Shown piece after piece: positions 25,607-34,864 of a stretch of DNA of 64,000 nt. Position numbers and translations under genes: made by a program. How positions within the stretch are numbered: the stretch's first letter is position 1; every line of letters starts with the position of its first letter. The notes below the pieces were generated by a model. The model was not told the DNA's origin and made no database searches. It saw only the letters and a list, made by a program, of their open reading frames with translations. The DNA is from Acidobacteriota bacterium (GTDB lineage Bacteria > Acidobacteriota > Blastocatellia > UBA7656), in contig JBBPIG010000015.1 in NCBI GenBank assembly GCA_038040445.1, positions 92,305 through 156,304 of the forward strand, written 5' to 3'.

Positions 25607-27259
25607 TCAGTTCCTTCGAATATCCCCGCGAGCCGCAGCGCGGATACGCCGAATGTCGTCGGTCAGCGCCTTCGCCTTCGGCATTTCACCCAGAGCGCGT
25701 TGTAGCTGGACATCCCCATCGGCGAGCGCGGCGCGAGCATTCTCTTCGCCAAACGCCGCCGTGGCCACCTCGTAGCGAACTCGGCGCTTGACCCAGTCCG
25801 CATCTTTGTCAACGCGCGAGTCGTCGGATTTCAATTCCTTGTGCTCGCGGAGAAAGTTCTTGAACGCGGCCAGAACCTTGTCGCCCACGGCGTACTCGCC
25901 TTGCGCGAGCCGGTGTCTGTGATCGCACGGGCGATCGACCTTGAACTCCGACAGCCCGGCAATCTGCCCGGCTACTAAAGCGCGAGTGAATTGGAAAACG
26001 GGTTCTACCCATACCCGTTGGAGCTCAAACTCAGCCGACGGAAACTTCACCAGTACATCCGGCTGAATGCCGCCGCCGCCGTAGACCGTTCTGCCGGTAT
26101 CGGTGCGTTTCTCTTCGGTTCGCTGAACCGCGTCCTTGTCGCCCCGTTTCAGATAGTAGTCGTAGAAAGAGCGGTTGTTGTACTCGCGCTGGATCAGACG
26201 TCCGCTCGGCGTATAGAAGTGCCCGGTAACAAGCCATAGACCCGAGCCGTCCGACAACGGGAACACGCTCTGCACCAATCCCTTCCCGAAGCTGTTCTCG
26301 CCGACTATTACTCCGCGGTCGTGATCTTGAAGCGCACCCGCAACGATCTCAGAAGCCGACGCCGATCTGGAGTTGATAATGACAACGATAGGAAACTCTT
26401 CGGGATTGTTGTTACTGGCAACTTCTTCGCGGGTCGGAAACGTTTGCGGACGCCCCCGCAGCGTCACTATGGGCTGCCCACGATACAGAAAAAGATTGGT
26501 GATCTTTTTCGCCTGTTCCACCAGACCGCCGGGATTGTTCCGCAGATCCAGAATGAGCGACGTCATTTCCTGTCTTTGCAGGTCTGCCAGCGCCGTGCGA
26601 ATCTCGTCGTAGCTCGTGAAGTTGAATCCTCGATCGAAGTTGATGTAGCCAACGCCATTGGCGGCCATGTAGGAATTGGTCACCGACGCCAGCTTCACAG
26701 CTTCGCGAACGAACTTGAACTCGACCGGCTGACTTGCGCCCAGCCGCGCCACCTTCACCGTAACAGATGTGCCCTCCGGCCCGATCAGCTTTTGCGAGAC
26801 TTGTTGGGAGTTCCAAGTCTCAGTCGATTCTCCATTGATCTGGACGATCTGATCTCCGTAGCGTATGCCGCCACGATGAGCCGGAGTCGCATCGAACGGC
26901 GACATGATATAGACCCTGTCGTTTCGCTGCGCTATGGTCGAGCCTATCCCGGAATAACGGCTGCGCTGATCCTGTTGGACCTTCTCCCACTCTTTAGCGT
27001 CGAAATAGCTGGAGTGCGGGTCGAGCGTGTGAAGCATGCCAAGGATCGAAGCCTTGGTCAGCTTGCTGAAATCAACCTGCCCGGCGTAGTTGTCTTTCGC
27101 GACCAGAACCGCCTTAGCAAAGTCTTCGGCAATCTGCTGCCGCGCCGTAGAGACGTCCGCTCTCTGTCCGAGAAGCTTCTGAGCGGGATGCGCGCCTGCA
27201 AATGTAATTGGGATGATGAGAGCGACAACAAGCAACCAGTAGCGCTTCTTAGATTTCAT
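25607..27259 (-). CDS. S41 C-terminal-processing peptidase, copy 1
   Basis: 550 residues. Signal peptide (YWLLVVALIIPITFAGAHP), helical N-terminal part, PDZ domain (about 105-185, GIGSTIAQ...GGIRYGDQIVQINGE), then the S41 core with LILDLRNNPGG, catalytic Ser301 in SRSASASEIVAGAL and Lys326 in NSFGKGLVQ, the 25-residue spacing of CtpA/Tsp proteases. Periplasmic protease predicted. GAGGTGAA precedes the ATG by eight bases. A 120-residue C-terminal extension, helical and charged, is shared with the upstream paralogue at 27534-29192. Confidence 0.92.
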   Translation of the reverse strand: MKSKKRYWLLVVALIIPITFAGAHPAQKLLGQRADVSTARQQIAEDFAKAVLVAKDNYAGQVDFSKLTKASILGMLHTLDPHSSYFDAKEWEKVQQDQRSRYSGIGSTIAQRNDRVYIMSPFDATPAHRGGIRYGDQIVQINGESTETWNSQQVSQKLIGPEGTSVTVKVARLGASQPVEFKFVREAVKLASVTNSYMAANGVGYINFDRGFNFTSYDEIRTALADLQRQEMTSLILDLRNNPGGLVEQAKKITNLFLYRGQPIVTLRGRPQTFPTREEVASNNNPEEFPIVVIINSRSASASEIVAGALQDHDRGVIVGENSFGKGLVQSVFPLSDGSGLWLVTGHFYTPSGRLIQREYNNRSFYDYYLKRGDKDAVQRTEEKRTDTGRTVYGGGGIQPDVLVKFPSAEFELQRVWVEPVFQFTRALVAGQIAGLSEFKVDRPCDHRHRLAQGEYAVGDKVLAAFKNFLREHKELKSDDSRVDKDADWVKRRVRYEVATAAFGEENARAALADGDVQLQRALGEMPKAKALTDDIRRIRAAARGDIRRN

Positions 27260-27479
27260 CGTGAGCTTTCACCTCGAAAACGATTCACTCGAGTCACAGC
27301 AGTTGGAAGTTTCGCCAGTACGCCTTCAGCAATCGTCCAGAAGAAATCTTAGCGGAAAGGGATTGCCAAAACAACTGGAGCTTCGAGGTAGCATAAACTT
27401 CGCCTGTGGATCGGTCGCTCAGTCTCACTGGTGGGAAGTCTCCAGCAAGGATGGTTTACACAGGAACTCAGCAAAAGCA

Positions 27480-27508
27480 GCGGCCCGAGCCTTATGAGCT
27501 CGGGCCGC
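27480..27508 (-). terminator. Intrinsic terminator after S41 copy 2
   Basis: GCGGCCCGAGC (27498-27508 and 27480-27490 as complements) forms an 11 bp GC-rich stem with a seven-base loop. On the minus strand it is followed by TGCTTTTGC. It lies 25 bp after the stop of the minus-strand S41 gene and before the next S41 gene. Confidence 0.75.
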
Positions 27509-27533
27509 CGTGTATCCCAGACTGTCTAGTTGG

Positions 27534-29192
27534 CTAATTCCTTCGCGGCTCTACGTCGCGCGAGCTCCGCAAGCGATGAAGGTCCTCTGCCATCGTTCTG
27601 GCCTTTGGTATTTCGGTGATCGCTCGCTGCATCTGAAGGTCAGTTTCCAACAGCACCTGATACGCCGTTTCGACTCCGTACGCCGCGGTCACCATCTCGT
27701 AGCGGATCTGGCGCTTGATGAAGTCAGCTTCCTTGTCCACACGCGAGTCGTCCACTTTGAGTTCCTTGTGGTCTCGCAGGAAGCTCTTGAACGCGGGAAG
27801 GACCTTGTCGGTGATCTGATACTCGTTCGCCGCGAGATGGTGGCGATGATCAGCCTGCCGATCCAGCTTGAATTCCAAACACCCCTGAATCTGCCCTGCT
27901 GCAAGTTGGTGCGCAAACTCGAAGACGGGGTCGAACCATACGCGCTGAAGCTCGATGTCGCGCTGGGAAACTCTTACTTTCGCCTCGACGTCTGGATCGA
28001 TTCCTCCGCCACCGTAGACCGGCCGGCCCGAGTCGGTTCGCTTCGCATCAGTGTGCGTTCCGTTCTTGTCGTCGCCGCGTTTGAGGCTGTAGTCGTAGAA
28101 CGAGCGCCCGCTGTAGTCGCGCTGAATCAGCCGCCCGCTTGGCGTGTAGTAGTGACCAGTCGTCAATATCAGCGCCGATCCGTCCGCCAGCGGGAACGGG
28201 CTCTGCACAAGACCCTTGCCAAAACTGTTTTCGCCAACAAGCCGTGCGCGGTCGTGGTCCTGCAACGCGCCGGCAACGATCTCAGCCGCCGAAGCCGATA
28301 GCCTGTTAATCAAAACGACGATCGGATATTCCTCCGGAGCGGTGTTGTTGGCAACAAATTCCCTGGACTGAAAGACCCCGGGGCGTCCGCGCATGGACAA
28401 TATCTTCTGCCCGCTATACAGGAACAGGTTCGATACGCGCTGTGCCTGGTCGACCAGCCCGCCGCGGTTGCTTCTGAGGTCGAGTATCAGTGAGGTCATC
28501 CCCTGCTGCCGCAGTTCTCGGAGAGCCCTGTTCACTTCATCGTAGGTGGTTGTGTTGAATCCCCGCTCGAGATTGACGTAGCCGACTCCGCCCGCGAGCA
28601 TGAAGTAGTTCGCGACCGATGGCAGCGGAACGGGTCCGCGCGTCAGCTTGAAGTCTATCGGCTTATCGACGCCCAGCCGGGCTATCTTGACGTTTACCGT
28701 GGTGCCTTCCGGGCCAAGCAGCTTGCTTCTGACTTGAGCCTGAGTCCAACCGTTGGTCGACTCGCCGTTGATCCCGGCAATATGATCCCCGTAACGAAGC
28801 CCGGCTCTGTACGACGCGGTCCCCTGGGTCGGCGAGACGATATACACCTTCCCGTAGTGTTGAATGATCGTCGAACCGATGCCGTAGTATCGGCTGCTCT
28901 GATCGTTCTGGAAGTCTTCCCATTGCTGCCGGTCGAAATATGCCGAGTGGGGATCGAGCGTGCGAAGCATCCCCCCGATGGATGCTTTGGTTACCTTGTT
29001 GAACTCAACCTGGCCCGCGAAATTGTCCTTCGCGACGACGATGGCATTTGCAAAGTCTTCGGCGATTCGCTGGCGAGCTGCCATATCGGCTGGGCTTTGC
29101 CCCGTCGAACGCTGCCCAGTGTGCGCACCGGCAAACGTGAGCGGCAGCACAAGCGTCAAGACTAACAGCCAGTGTCGCTTCTTGAATCTCAT
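27534..29192 (-). CDS. S41 C-terminal-processing peptidase, copy 2
   Basis: 552 residues, colinear paralogue of the next gene: signal peptide HWLLVLTLVLPLTFAGAH, PDZ domain (GIGSTIIQHYG...LRYGDHIAGINGE), S41 core with LILDLRSNRGG, LSASAAEIVAGAL (catalytic serine) and NSFGKGLVQ (lysine). The same C-terminal extension is present. I place the start at the ATG at 29192 (MRFKKRHWLL, matching the MKSKKRYWLL of copy 1); a longer frame to 29222 exists. A terminator after it and a separate upstream region for copy 1 suggest independent transcription. Confidence 0.9.
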   Translation of the reverse strand: MRFKKRHWLLVLTLVLPLTFAGAHTGQRSTGQSPADMAARQRIAEDFANAIVVAKDNFAGQVEFNKVTKASIGGMLRTLDPHSAYFDRQQWEDFQNDQSSRYYGIGSTIIQHYGKVYIVSPTQGTASYRAGLRYGDHIAGINGESTNGWTQAQVRSKLLGPEGTTVNVKIARLGVDKPIDFKLTRGPVPLPSVANYFMLAGGVGYVNLERGFNTTTYDEVNRALRELRQQGMTSLILDLRSNRGGLVDQAQRVSNLFLYSGQKILSMRGRPGVFQSREFVANNTAPEEYPIVVLINRLSASAAEIVAGALQDHDRARLVGENSFGKGLVQSPFPLADGSALILTTGHYYTPSGRLIQRDYSGRSFYDYSLKRGDDKNGTHTDAKRTDSGRPVYGGGGIDPDVEAKVRVSQRDIELQRVWFDPVFEFAHQLAAGQIQGCLEFKLDRQADHRHHLAANEYQITDKVLPAFKSFLRDHKELKVDDSRVDKEADFIKRQIRYEMVTAAYGVETAYQVLLETDLQMQRAITEIPKARTMAEDLHRLRSSRDVEPRRN

Positions 29193-29394
29193 CTCGAGCC
29201 CTTTCGTGTGAGTGATCATCATCCGCGGGCCGCCCCAAAACGAATGTTACGCCGCAAGATACTTGGCGATTTTACAGGACGGATAACTGGAAAACAACCG
29301 TAAGCTGGAAAGCGTCGTTGATTGAACGGGCGCTTTGCTTCTGTTAGTTTTAAGAGCGATTCATTCGTGCATCGTGAATGTCATCTGACAACCA

Positions 29395-30681
29395 TTGAAC
29401 CAAGCCGTCAACGAACCCTCTCTTCGCACTTGCCCTGGCTGCGGCACTCAAACGCCCGCTGAGGACCCTCGGTGCGCGCACTGCGGTCTCAGTTCAATCG
29501 ATGTGGTGTTCGCCGACCGCAAGGCTGATTCGGAGCGCCGCTTCCTGCAGGCGTTATTCACTCGCTCAAATCCGTTCACGATGATCTTCATCGGGATCAA
29601 TGTTGGGATCTTCGTGTTGATGTGCCTGGCAGGTGGTTTCGCCGTGACCTCATCCGATCCCGCGGTGTTGCTGGGATTCGGCGCAAAACAAAACAGCTTG
29701 ATTGCCGGCCAGCATCAATACTGGCGGCTGATCACTTCGATCTTCATTCACATCGGGTTCATTCACCTGTTCCTCAACAACTACGCGTTGTGGATCATCG
29801 GCCAGGAGATCGAGCGCATCTACGGTTCGGCTCGTTTTGTGGTTCTCTACCTGGCCACAGGCATTGTCGGTTCAGTTGGCAGCTACGTCTTCAATCCCGA
29901 GGCGACATCGGCCGGCGCTTCGGGCGCCATTTTCGGGCTGTTTGGGGTGATGGCAACCTTCGCGTTCAAGTACAGGAGAGAAATCCCCGAGTTGCTGAGC
30001 CGCGAGATCAAGCGGCGTGTGATTCCGATCATCGCAATCAATTTAGTGTTCGGCTTCTCAGTCAGAATAGTCGATAACGCGGCGCACATCGGAGGTCTGC
30101 TGACTGGAATCGCGCTCGCCTTGGCAGTCCCATACAAACGGCCACACGAACGAATCACCCCAGCGGTCTGGCGCGCGCTGCATATCATCTGCCTTGCGGT
30201 TATTCTTATCTCGTTCGTCAGCGCGTTCCGAGCATACAACGGACCGAGCCTGGGCTTTTCGAACCTTACCCGGCGTCCCGGCTCGAGCGTTGTGAAGTAC
30301 TTCGATCAAATGAAAGAGGCCGCCAGATCGTTAAGCCAGTCTATCGAGTTTGGCGCCGCGCCGCTCGACTCCGGGAGCGAGGCGGCTGGCGTGAAACCGG
30401 CCCTCGCCGCGGTCGAACTAGGAATCCGGGCCGTCAATGCGGTACCTCAGATGGACTCCGACGCCGATCAATACCGCAAGCGATTACTTGAATTGTTAGT
30501 CGGGCAGAAAGAAATTCTGGATCGATTCGCGCGGACGAACTCAAAGAACCGCAACTCGCTGATTGCTGAAGAGGAAATGCTCAAGAATCGCTACAATCAG
30601 TTCCTGGCGGATTATGGTAGATGGATACCGGGATTTTTGAAGGAACACGGGTACGAGCTCGGCGAAGCAAATGATCGGTGA
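29395..30681 (+). CDS. Zinc-ribbon rhomboid intramembrane serine protease
   Basis: 428 residues. Zinc ribbon CPGCG...CAHCG in the first 35 residues, then a rhomboid domain (about 60-270): YWRLITSIFIHIGFIHLFLNN (with the His pair), GASGAIFG holding the catalytic serine, and AHIGG with the catalytic histidine. The last 140 residues are soluble and coil-like. Cleaves membrane proteins within the bilayer; target unknown. The only in-frame start near the family beginning is TTG at 29395, directly preceded by a stop codon and without a clear binding site, so the start is uncertain. Confidence 0.88.
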   Translation: MNQAVNEPSLRTCPGCGTQTPAEDPRCAHCGLSSIDVVFADRKADSERRFLQALFTRSNPFTMIFIGINVGIFVLMCLAGGFAVTSSDPAVLLGFGAKQNSLIAGQHQYWRLITSIFIHIGFIHLFLNNYALWIIGQEIERIYGSARFVVLYLATGIVGSVGSYVFNPEATSAGASGAIFGLFGVMATFAFKYRREIPELLSREIKRRVIPIIAINLVFGFSVRIVDNAAHIGGLLTGIALALAVPYKRPHERITPAVWRALHIICLAVILISFVSAFRAYNGPSLGFSNLTRRPGSSVVKYFDQMKEAARSLSQSIEFGAAPLDSGSEAAGVKPALAAVELGIRAVNAVPQMDSDADQYRKRLLELLVGQKEILDRFARTNSKNRNSLIAEEEMLKNRYNQFLADYGRWIPGFLKEHGYELGEANDR

Positions 30682-30708
30682 GTCCGTTCGCAGACGGAAT
30701 GGGCGGGA

Positions 30709-31254
30709 TCACGGCTCGGACAATCGCTCGACGTCCAGGATGGGTACGCGCCGTCTCCCGCTCTTGAAGTAAGTCTTCGCGGGCCATCCGAACTTCGCGC
30801 GTTGAGCGGTGAGGCTGTCCTTGCCGTGAGCGATAGGACGAACCTTGTTTGGCTCGAGTGCAAGGACCCCTTCCACGCGATCCGCCAATAAGCCCAACTG
30901 CGCATCGCCCTTCACCAGAATCAAACGCCGCTTGGCCGGCTCCTGGCTCACCTCGAGGCCGAGATCCATCACCACAGTCATGCGGCCTCGCACACTCGCG
31001 AGCCCTGCAACACCATCCGGCGGACCCGGCAGCGGAGTGATTCGCGGACAGTCAACGACTCCTTCAGTGCTCTCCACGCCGATCGCGTACGGCGCGCCGC
31101 CGACTTCAAACATCAACACCGAGACAAGCTCCGTCTTGCCGTCGCCCCCACCAGGCGAGCCGAACTCCAGCGGCAAAGCAGCTATTGTGCGGCGAGCGCT
31201 CGCGTACTTGTCCCTGGGTGATTCCGGCATTTGCTTTTGTGACTCCGCTTTCAC
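30709..31254 (-). CDS. CheW-like coupling protein
   Basis: 181 residues with one CheW domain (about 40-175): LVSVLMFEVGGAPYAIGVES, ITPLPGPPDGVAGLASVRGRMTVVMDL and GLLADRVEGVLAL. Such proteins couple receptors to CheA. Its GTG start overlaps the cheA stop by four bases (GTGA), so the two are translationally coupled. No receptor, CheY or CheR/B gene is in the window. Confidence 0.88.
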   Translation of the reverse strand: MKAESQKQMPESPRDKYASARRTIAALPLEFGSPGGGDGKTELVSVLMFEVGGAPYAIGVESTEGVVDCPRITPLPGPPDGVAGLASVRGRMTVVMDLGLEVSQEPAKRRLILVKGDAQLGLLADRVEGVLALEPNKVRPIAHGKDSLTAQRAKFGWPAKTYFKSGRRRVPILDVERLSEP

Positions 31255-33371
31255 GACCGAATGCTTCTGAGAACAAGCAAGCTCGGCAGGTCCAATACGA
31301 GGGCGACATCGCCCCCTTCCAGATCGACTGCGCCAACTATTCCCTTCAGCCGGCGTCCGATCGAGCCGAGCGACTTCACTATGATTTCACGTTGCTCATC
31401 GAACTGCTCGACTGCGACCGCCACGTTTCTGTCCGCCGCTGATATGACCAACACCGGTACCTTGATCGAGCCGGCGTCCGCTGCCCGTTTCCCGCCACCA
31501 TTTTGACCGCCGTCCGGTTGATGAAGCAGGCGCGCGCCTCCCAGCCCGAGCACGTATCCAAGCTCGACCAGCGGAATCGCCGCATCCCGCCAACCGATGG
31601 TCCTTCTGCCATCGCGGCCAAGTATTTCCTCCGGACGGACATAGAGAAGCTCGATGATCTGAGCGACATTGACGGCGTATCGCCAACCACTAGCTCGAAC
31701 GATGAACGCCGAGATCATCACCAGCGTCGTCGGAACTGCCAGCTCGAAGGTGGTCCATTTCCCTTCCTCGGAGGCAATTCGAACCTCTCCTCCAAGCTCG
31801 TATATGGTCCTCTCGACCGCATCAAGCCCAACGCCGCGGCCGGATACGGCCGAGACGCGCTCAGCCGTGGACAAGCCTGGGCGCAAGATCAATCGCAACG
31901 TCTCCTCTTCGCTGAGGATTTCATCAGGAGCGATCAGTCCGGCTTCGATGGCCCGGCGCCGCACCTCGGCTTGACCTATTCCGCGCCCATCATCGGTGAT
32001 AGATATAACTGCGCGCGTGCCTTCGAGTCTTGCTTCGAGCTTGATCTTTCCGCGAGCGCTCTTCCCCGTCATTCTTCGCTCTTCAGCAGTCTCGAGCCCG
32101 TGGTCCACCGCGTTGCGCAGAACGTGATAGATCGAGTCAGCCACGCGATCGACTATCACCTTATCCAGTTGCGTTTCGCGACCGGTCAGGTCTACCGAGA
32201 CCGACTTGCCAAGTTCGCGAGCGAGTCGCCCGGCCAAACGTGCCGCGCGCGTAAACGTCTGCGCAAGCGAAACCATTCGAAGCTCGACAAGCCGCTCTTC
32301 CAATTCGAGGAATTCGCGCTTCATACGGCGCGCGCTGAACCTCAGGTCAGACCTTTCGCGTGCGCCGAGGTTGGCGGCCCCCAGGAAGGTCTCGGCCATT
32401 GACGTCAGCTTTTCCATCCCGATCGACAGCTCGTGAGCCAGACCCGATAGCTCGTCGATCTGCGACATGTCGACTCGGACGCTCGGAGAAAGGGGCTGCA
32501 ATGATTCTTGAGCGAAACTCGGTGGTAGAACAGCGTCAAGATCCCCGGTCGCGTCCTTGGTGGTTGCGCCCCTTCCCGGCATAATGCGGCCCGCGGCCCT
32601 CAGCGCGGCCCCGGCCTTGCGCCAGGTCGAGCGTTCGAGGCGCGCGACGCGCCCGCCAAACGAGCCGGCTATTCGTTTTACGTCGGCTTCCTTGAGCCCG
32701 GCCGCGAACACCAGCTTGAACCCGACAAGCGAAGCCTCCGCTGTTTTCTCAGGCAGAGTTGTGATCAATTCGCCGGCCTCTTCGAGCCTGGCGGAGAGCG
32801 CTCGATATTGAGTGTCGAGTTTGCCGACATCAAACGTCACCGTGATAGCGTAGAATGATCTGCCCGCGCGAACGTTCTCGTTGATGCGATGCGCCTCGTA
32901 ATCGGTCAGCAGCGTCCGCTCGCGATCGGATAGGTTGAGCGACTCCAGCCCGCTATCTTCTCTCTTTACACGCTCGCGAGACTTCAATGCGACCGCGGCC
33001 AGAAGCAGACGGAGCCTTTCGAAGTCTTCTTCGCCTGCGGTTCCGCGCGCGGCGCCGCCCACCAGCGCCGCCAGTCCGCTCGCGGCTTCTTGTAGCGCGG
33101 CGCTGGTTCGTTCATTCAGCGCGAGCTGACCTAGCCTCAGATCGTCCAGAATGTCTTCGAAGTCGTGAGCCAGCGATTGCACCTCAGCCAGACCCATCAT
33201 TCCGGAAAGGCCTTTCAGCGAGTGAACAGTTCGGAAGGCTCGATTGATCAGGTTGGTATCGGGACTTTCGCCGCCGCGAGAGGCCAGCGAGTCCAGGTCG
33301 GCAAGAAGCGAGTCCAGCAACTCTTCCGACTCGGAGAGGTACTCATTCAAAAGCGCCTTGTCATCGATCAT
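31251..33371 (-). CDS. CheA-type chemotaxis-like histidine kinase
   Basis: 706 residues. Hpt domain at the start, with FRTVHSLKGLSGMMG carrying the phosphohistidine; a divergent middle; a dimerisation helix pair; an ATPase domain with HVLRNAVDHGLE (N box), DDGRGI and GRGVGLDAV; and a C-terminal CheW-like domain. The frame is open 33 residues further upstream, but that part is translation of an AATTGAAAA word repeat, so I start at MIDDKALLNEYL (33371). The P2 response-regulator-binding domain is not obvious. It forms an operon with the cheW-like gene. Confidence 0.9.
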   Translation of the reverse strand: MIDDKALLNEYLSESEELLDSLLADLDSLASRGGESPDTNLINRAFRTVHSLKGLSGMMGLAEVQSLAHDFEDILDDLRLGQLALNERTSAALQEAASGLAALVGGAARGTAGEEDFERLRLLLAAVALKSRERVKREDSGLESLNLSDRERTLLTDYEAHRINENVRAGRSFYAITVTFDVGKLDTQYRALSARLEEAGELITTLPEKTAEASLVGFKLVFAAGLKEADVKRIAGSFGGRVARLERSTWRKAGAALRAAGRIMPGRGATTKDATGDLDAVLPPSFAQESLQPLSPSVRVDMSQIDELSGLAHELSIGMEKLTSMAETFLGAANLGARERSDLRFSARRMKREFLELEERLVELRMVSLAQTFTRAARLAGRLARELGKSVSVDLTGRETQLDKVIVDRVADSIYHVLRNAVDHGLETAEERRMTGKSARGKIKLEARLEGTRAVISITDDGRGIGQAEVRRRAIEAGLIAPDEILSEEETLRLILRPGLSTAERVSAVSGRGVGLDAVERTIYELGGEVRIASEEGKWTTFELAVPTTLVMISAFIVRASGWRYAVNVAQIIELLYVRPEEILGRDGRRTIGWRDAAIPLVELGYVLGLGGARLLHQPDGGQNGGGKRAADAGSIKVPVLVISAADRNVAVAVEQFDEQREIIVKSLGSIGRRLKGIVGAVDLEGGDVALVLDLPSLLVLRSIRS

Positions 33372-33398
33372 AGGCAAGCCCCGGAATTGAGGAACGGG

Positions 33399-33503
33399 AG
33401 AATTGAAAATTGAAAAATGAAACTTGAAAATCTCAAATTGAACCGGAACCGTCTGCGTTACCTTATACACCTCTCAATTTGCATTTTTCAATTTTCAATG
33501 TTC
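33399..33503. repeat. Low-complexity inverted 'word' repeat (AATTGAAAA type)
   Basis: AATTGAAAATTGAAAAATGA on the left and the inverse TTTTTCAATTTTCAATGTTC on the right enclose about 40 bp. Same family as 37722-37825. It produces a false N-terminal extension of the cheA frame. Confidence 0.8.
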
Positions 33504-33549
33504 CATCTTCGATCTTGACTGCAGAGCCTTCCGATCGCGGTCCGCTCAG

Positions 33550-33999
33550 CTATGACTGTTGGGCATTAGCTGCCGAGGCCGTCTGATTACCCTCGAGGTC
33601 GCGCTTGATCGCGTCGAGTATGCCGTTGATGAACTGAGTCGCCTCGAAAGTCGAAAAGCGCCGGGCTATTTCCAGCGCTTCGTTTATTACGACGGTCTTT
33701 GGCGTGTCGGCTTCGTAGAGGAATTCGTAGATGGCAAGCCTTAGGATGTTCCTGTCTACAACGGCCATTCGCTGTATGCGCCAATGCTCAGCGCGGCGTT
33801 TTATCAGGGCGTCTATTTCGTCGAGGTGGGAGATCGCGCCCAGCGCGAGGTTGTTGGAAAAATCGCGAGCGACATTGCCCATATCCTCGCCGAACGCCTC
33901 CCAGTAGCTGTTCGCTAACTCGTCAACGCCCGGCTGCGCGATGTCGTATTGAAAGAGCATTTGTAAGGCACAGATGCGCGCCTTACGCCTGGCACCCAT
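33550..33999 (-). CDS. nusB: Transcription antitermination protein NusB
   Basis: Binds boxA RNA with NusE (ribosomal protein S10) in rRNA antitermination. 149 residues, all-helical: RRKARICALQMLFQYDI at the start, VDRNILRLAIYEFLYEADTPKTVVINEALEIARRFS and FINGILDAI, all standard NusB landmarks. It lies 50 bp downstream of ribH on the same strand, the common ribH-nusB order. Confidence 0.95.
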   Translation of the reverse strand: MGARRKARICALQMLFQYDIAQPGVDELANSYWEAFGEDMGNVARDFSNNLALGAISHLDEIDALIKRRAEHWRIQRMAVVDRNILRLAIYEFLYEADTPKTVVINEALEIARRFSTFEATQFINGILDAIKRDLEGNQTASAANAQQS

Positions 34000-34049
34000 A
34001 ATTCACACCCTGCTGCTGATCAGATGTTAATGATGTGAAGCGTCCAGCT

Positions 34050-34514
34050 TCAGAATTCACGATACAGATTGACAAGCTCGACCGCGGTCATCGCCGCGTC
34101 GAATCCTTTGTTGCCGGACTTCGCCCCGGCGCGATCTATCGCCTGTTCGAGATTGTCCGCCGTCACTACTCCGAGCGTTATGGGGAGGTTTGTTTCAAGA
34201 GAAACCTGGGCAATACCTTTGAACACTTCCGCGGCTATGTACTCATTGTGAGGAGTCTCTCCGCGAATCACGACGCCAAGGCAGACCACCGCGTCGTATT
34301 CCTCGCTCAGCGCCGCGCGTTTTGCCGCCATGGGTAATTCAAAAGAACCTGGGACTCGGATGATGGTGATCGCGTCGCTCGAAGCGCCGAGTCGTTCGAG
34401 CGCATCGGTAGCCCCGCCGATCAATCGGCTGACAATGAAATCATTCCAGCGGCTGGCGACAATCGCCACTCTGATCCCGTCCGCGCTCAGCCGTCCCTGG
34501 ATCGTCTTAGCCAA
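34050..34514 (-). CDS. ribH: 6,7-dimethyl-8-ribityllumazine synthase
   Basis: Penultimate step of riboflavin synthesis, forming an icosahedral or pentameric shell. Landmarks: VAIVASRWNDFIVSRL, VPGSFELPMAAKRA, VVCLGVVIRGETPHNEYIA (catalytic His in the TPHxEYI motif), and PITLGVVTADNLEQAIDRAG. 154 residues is normal. It uses a TTG start with AGGAGAAGG upstream. Downstream nusB is probably co-transcribed. Confidence 0.95.
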   Translation of the reverse strand: MAKTIQGRLSADGIRVAIVASRWNDFIVSRLIGGATDALERLGASSDAITIIRVPGSFELPMAAKRAALSEEYDAVVCLGVVIRGETPHNEYIAAEVFKGIAQVSLETNLPITLGVVTADNLEQAIDRAGAKSGNKGFDAAMTAVELVNLYREF

Positions 34515-34768
34515 TCAGCCTTCTCCTCTTCCATTGACCCGGAGCTTCGTCGCTCACTCGAGCATCGCGAGTCCAATCATCGACTCATTCACTCCCGGTC
34601 ATCTTTTTCAATTATCAAACTGAAAACGAGTATAGGTTTGGCTCTGAGGCATGTCAAGCTACGGTCATCTGCGCGCGTCATCAATCAAACAAAGTTTAGA
34701 GTTTACTCGGAGCGCTTCGCCGCATAGTCTCGACTGGCCTGGACACGGGACGATTGGAGTCGCGCAAA

Positions 34769-34798
34769 TTGATTCGACCGAGCGGGGAATGCTAGAAT
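34769..34798 (+). promoter_or_regulatory. Possible sigma-70-type promoter of uvrA
   Basis: TTGATT (34769-34774) and TAGAAT (34793-34798) are separated by 18 bases, about 65 bp before the uvrA ATG. The rest of the 350 bp gap (34515-34864) holds no supported gene. No SOS (LexA) box was recognised. Confidence 0.4.
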
Positions 34799-34864
34799 TT
34801 AGGATTCGCATGGGAGCCCCGCCGCTCACATGCGGTTCACTCGACCGACAACGTACAAGGAACG

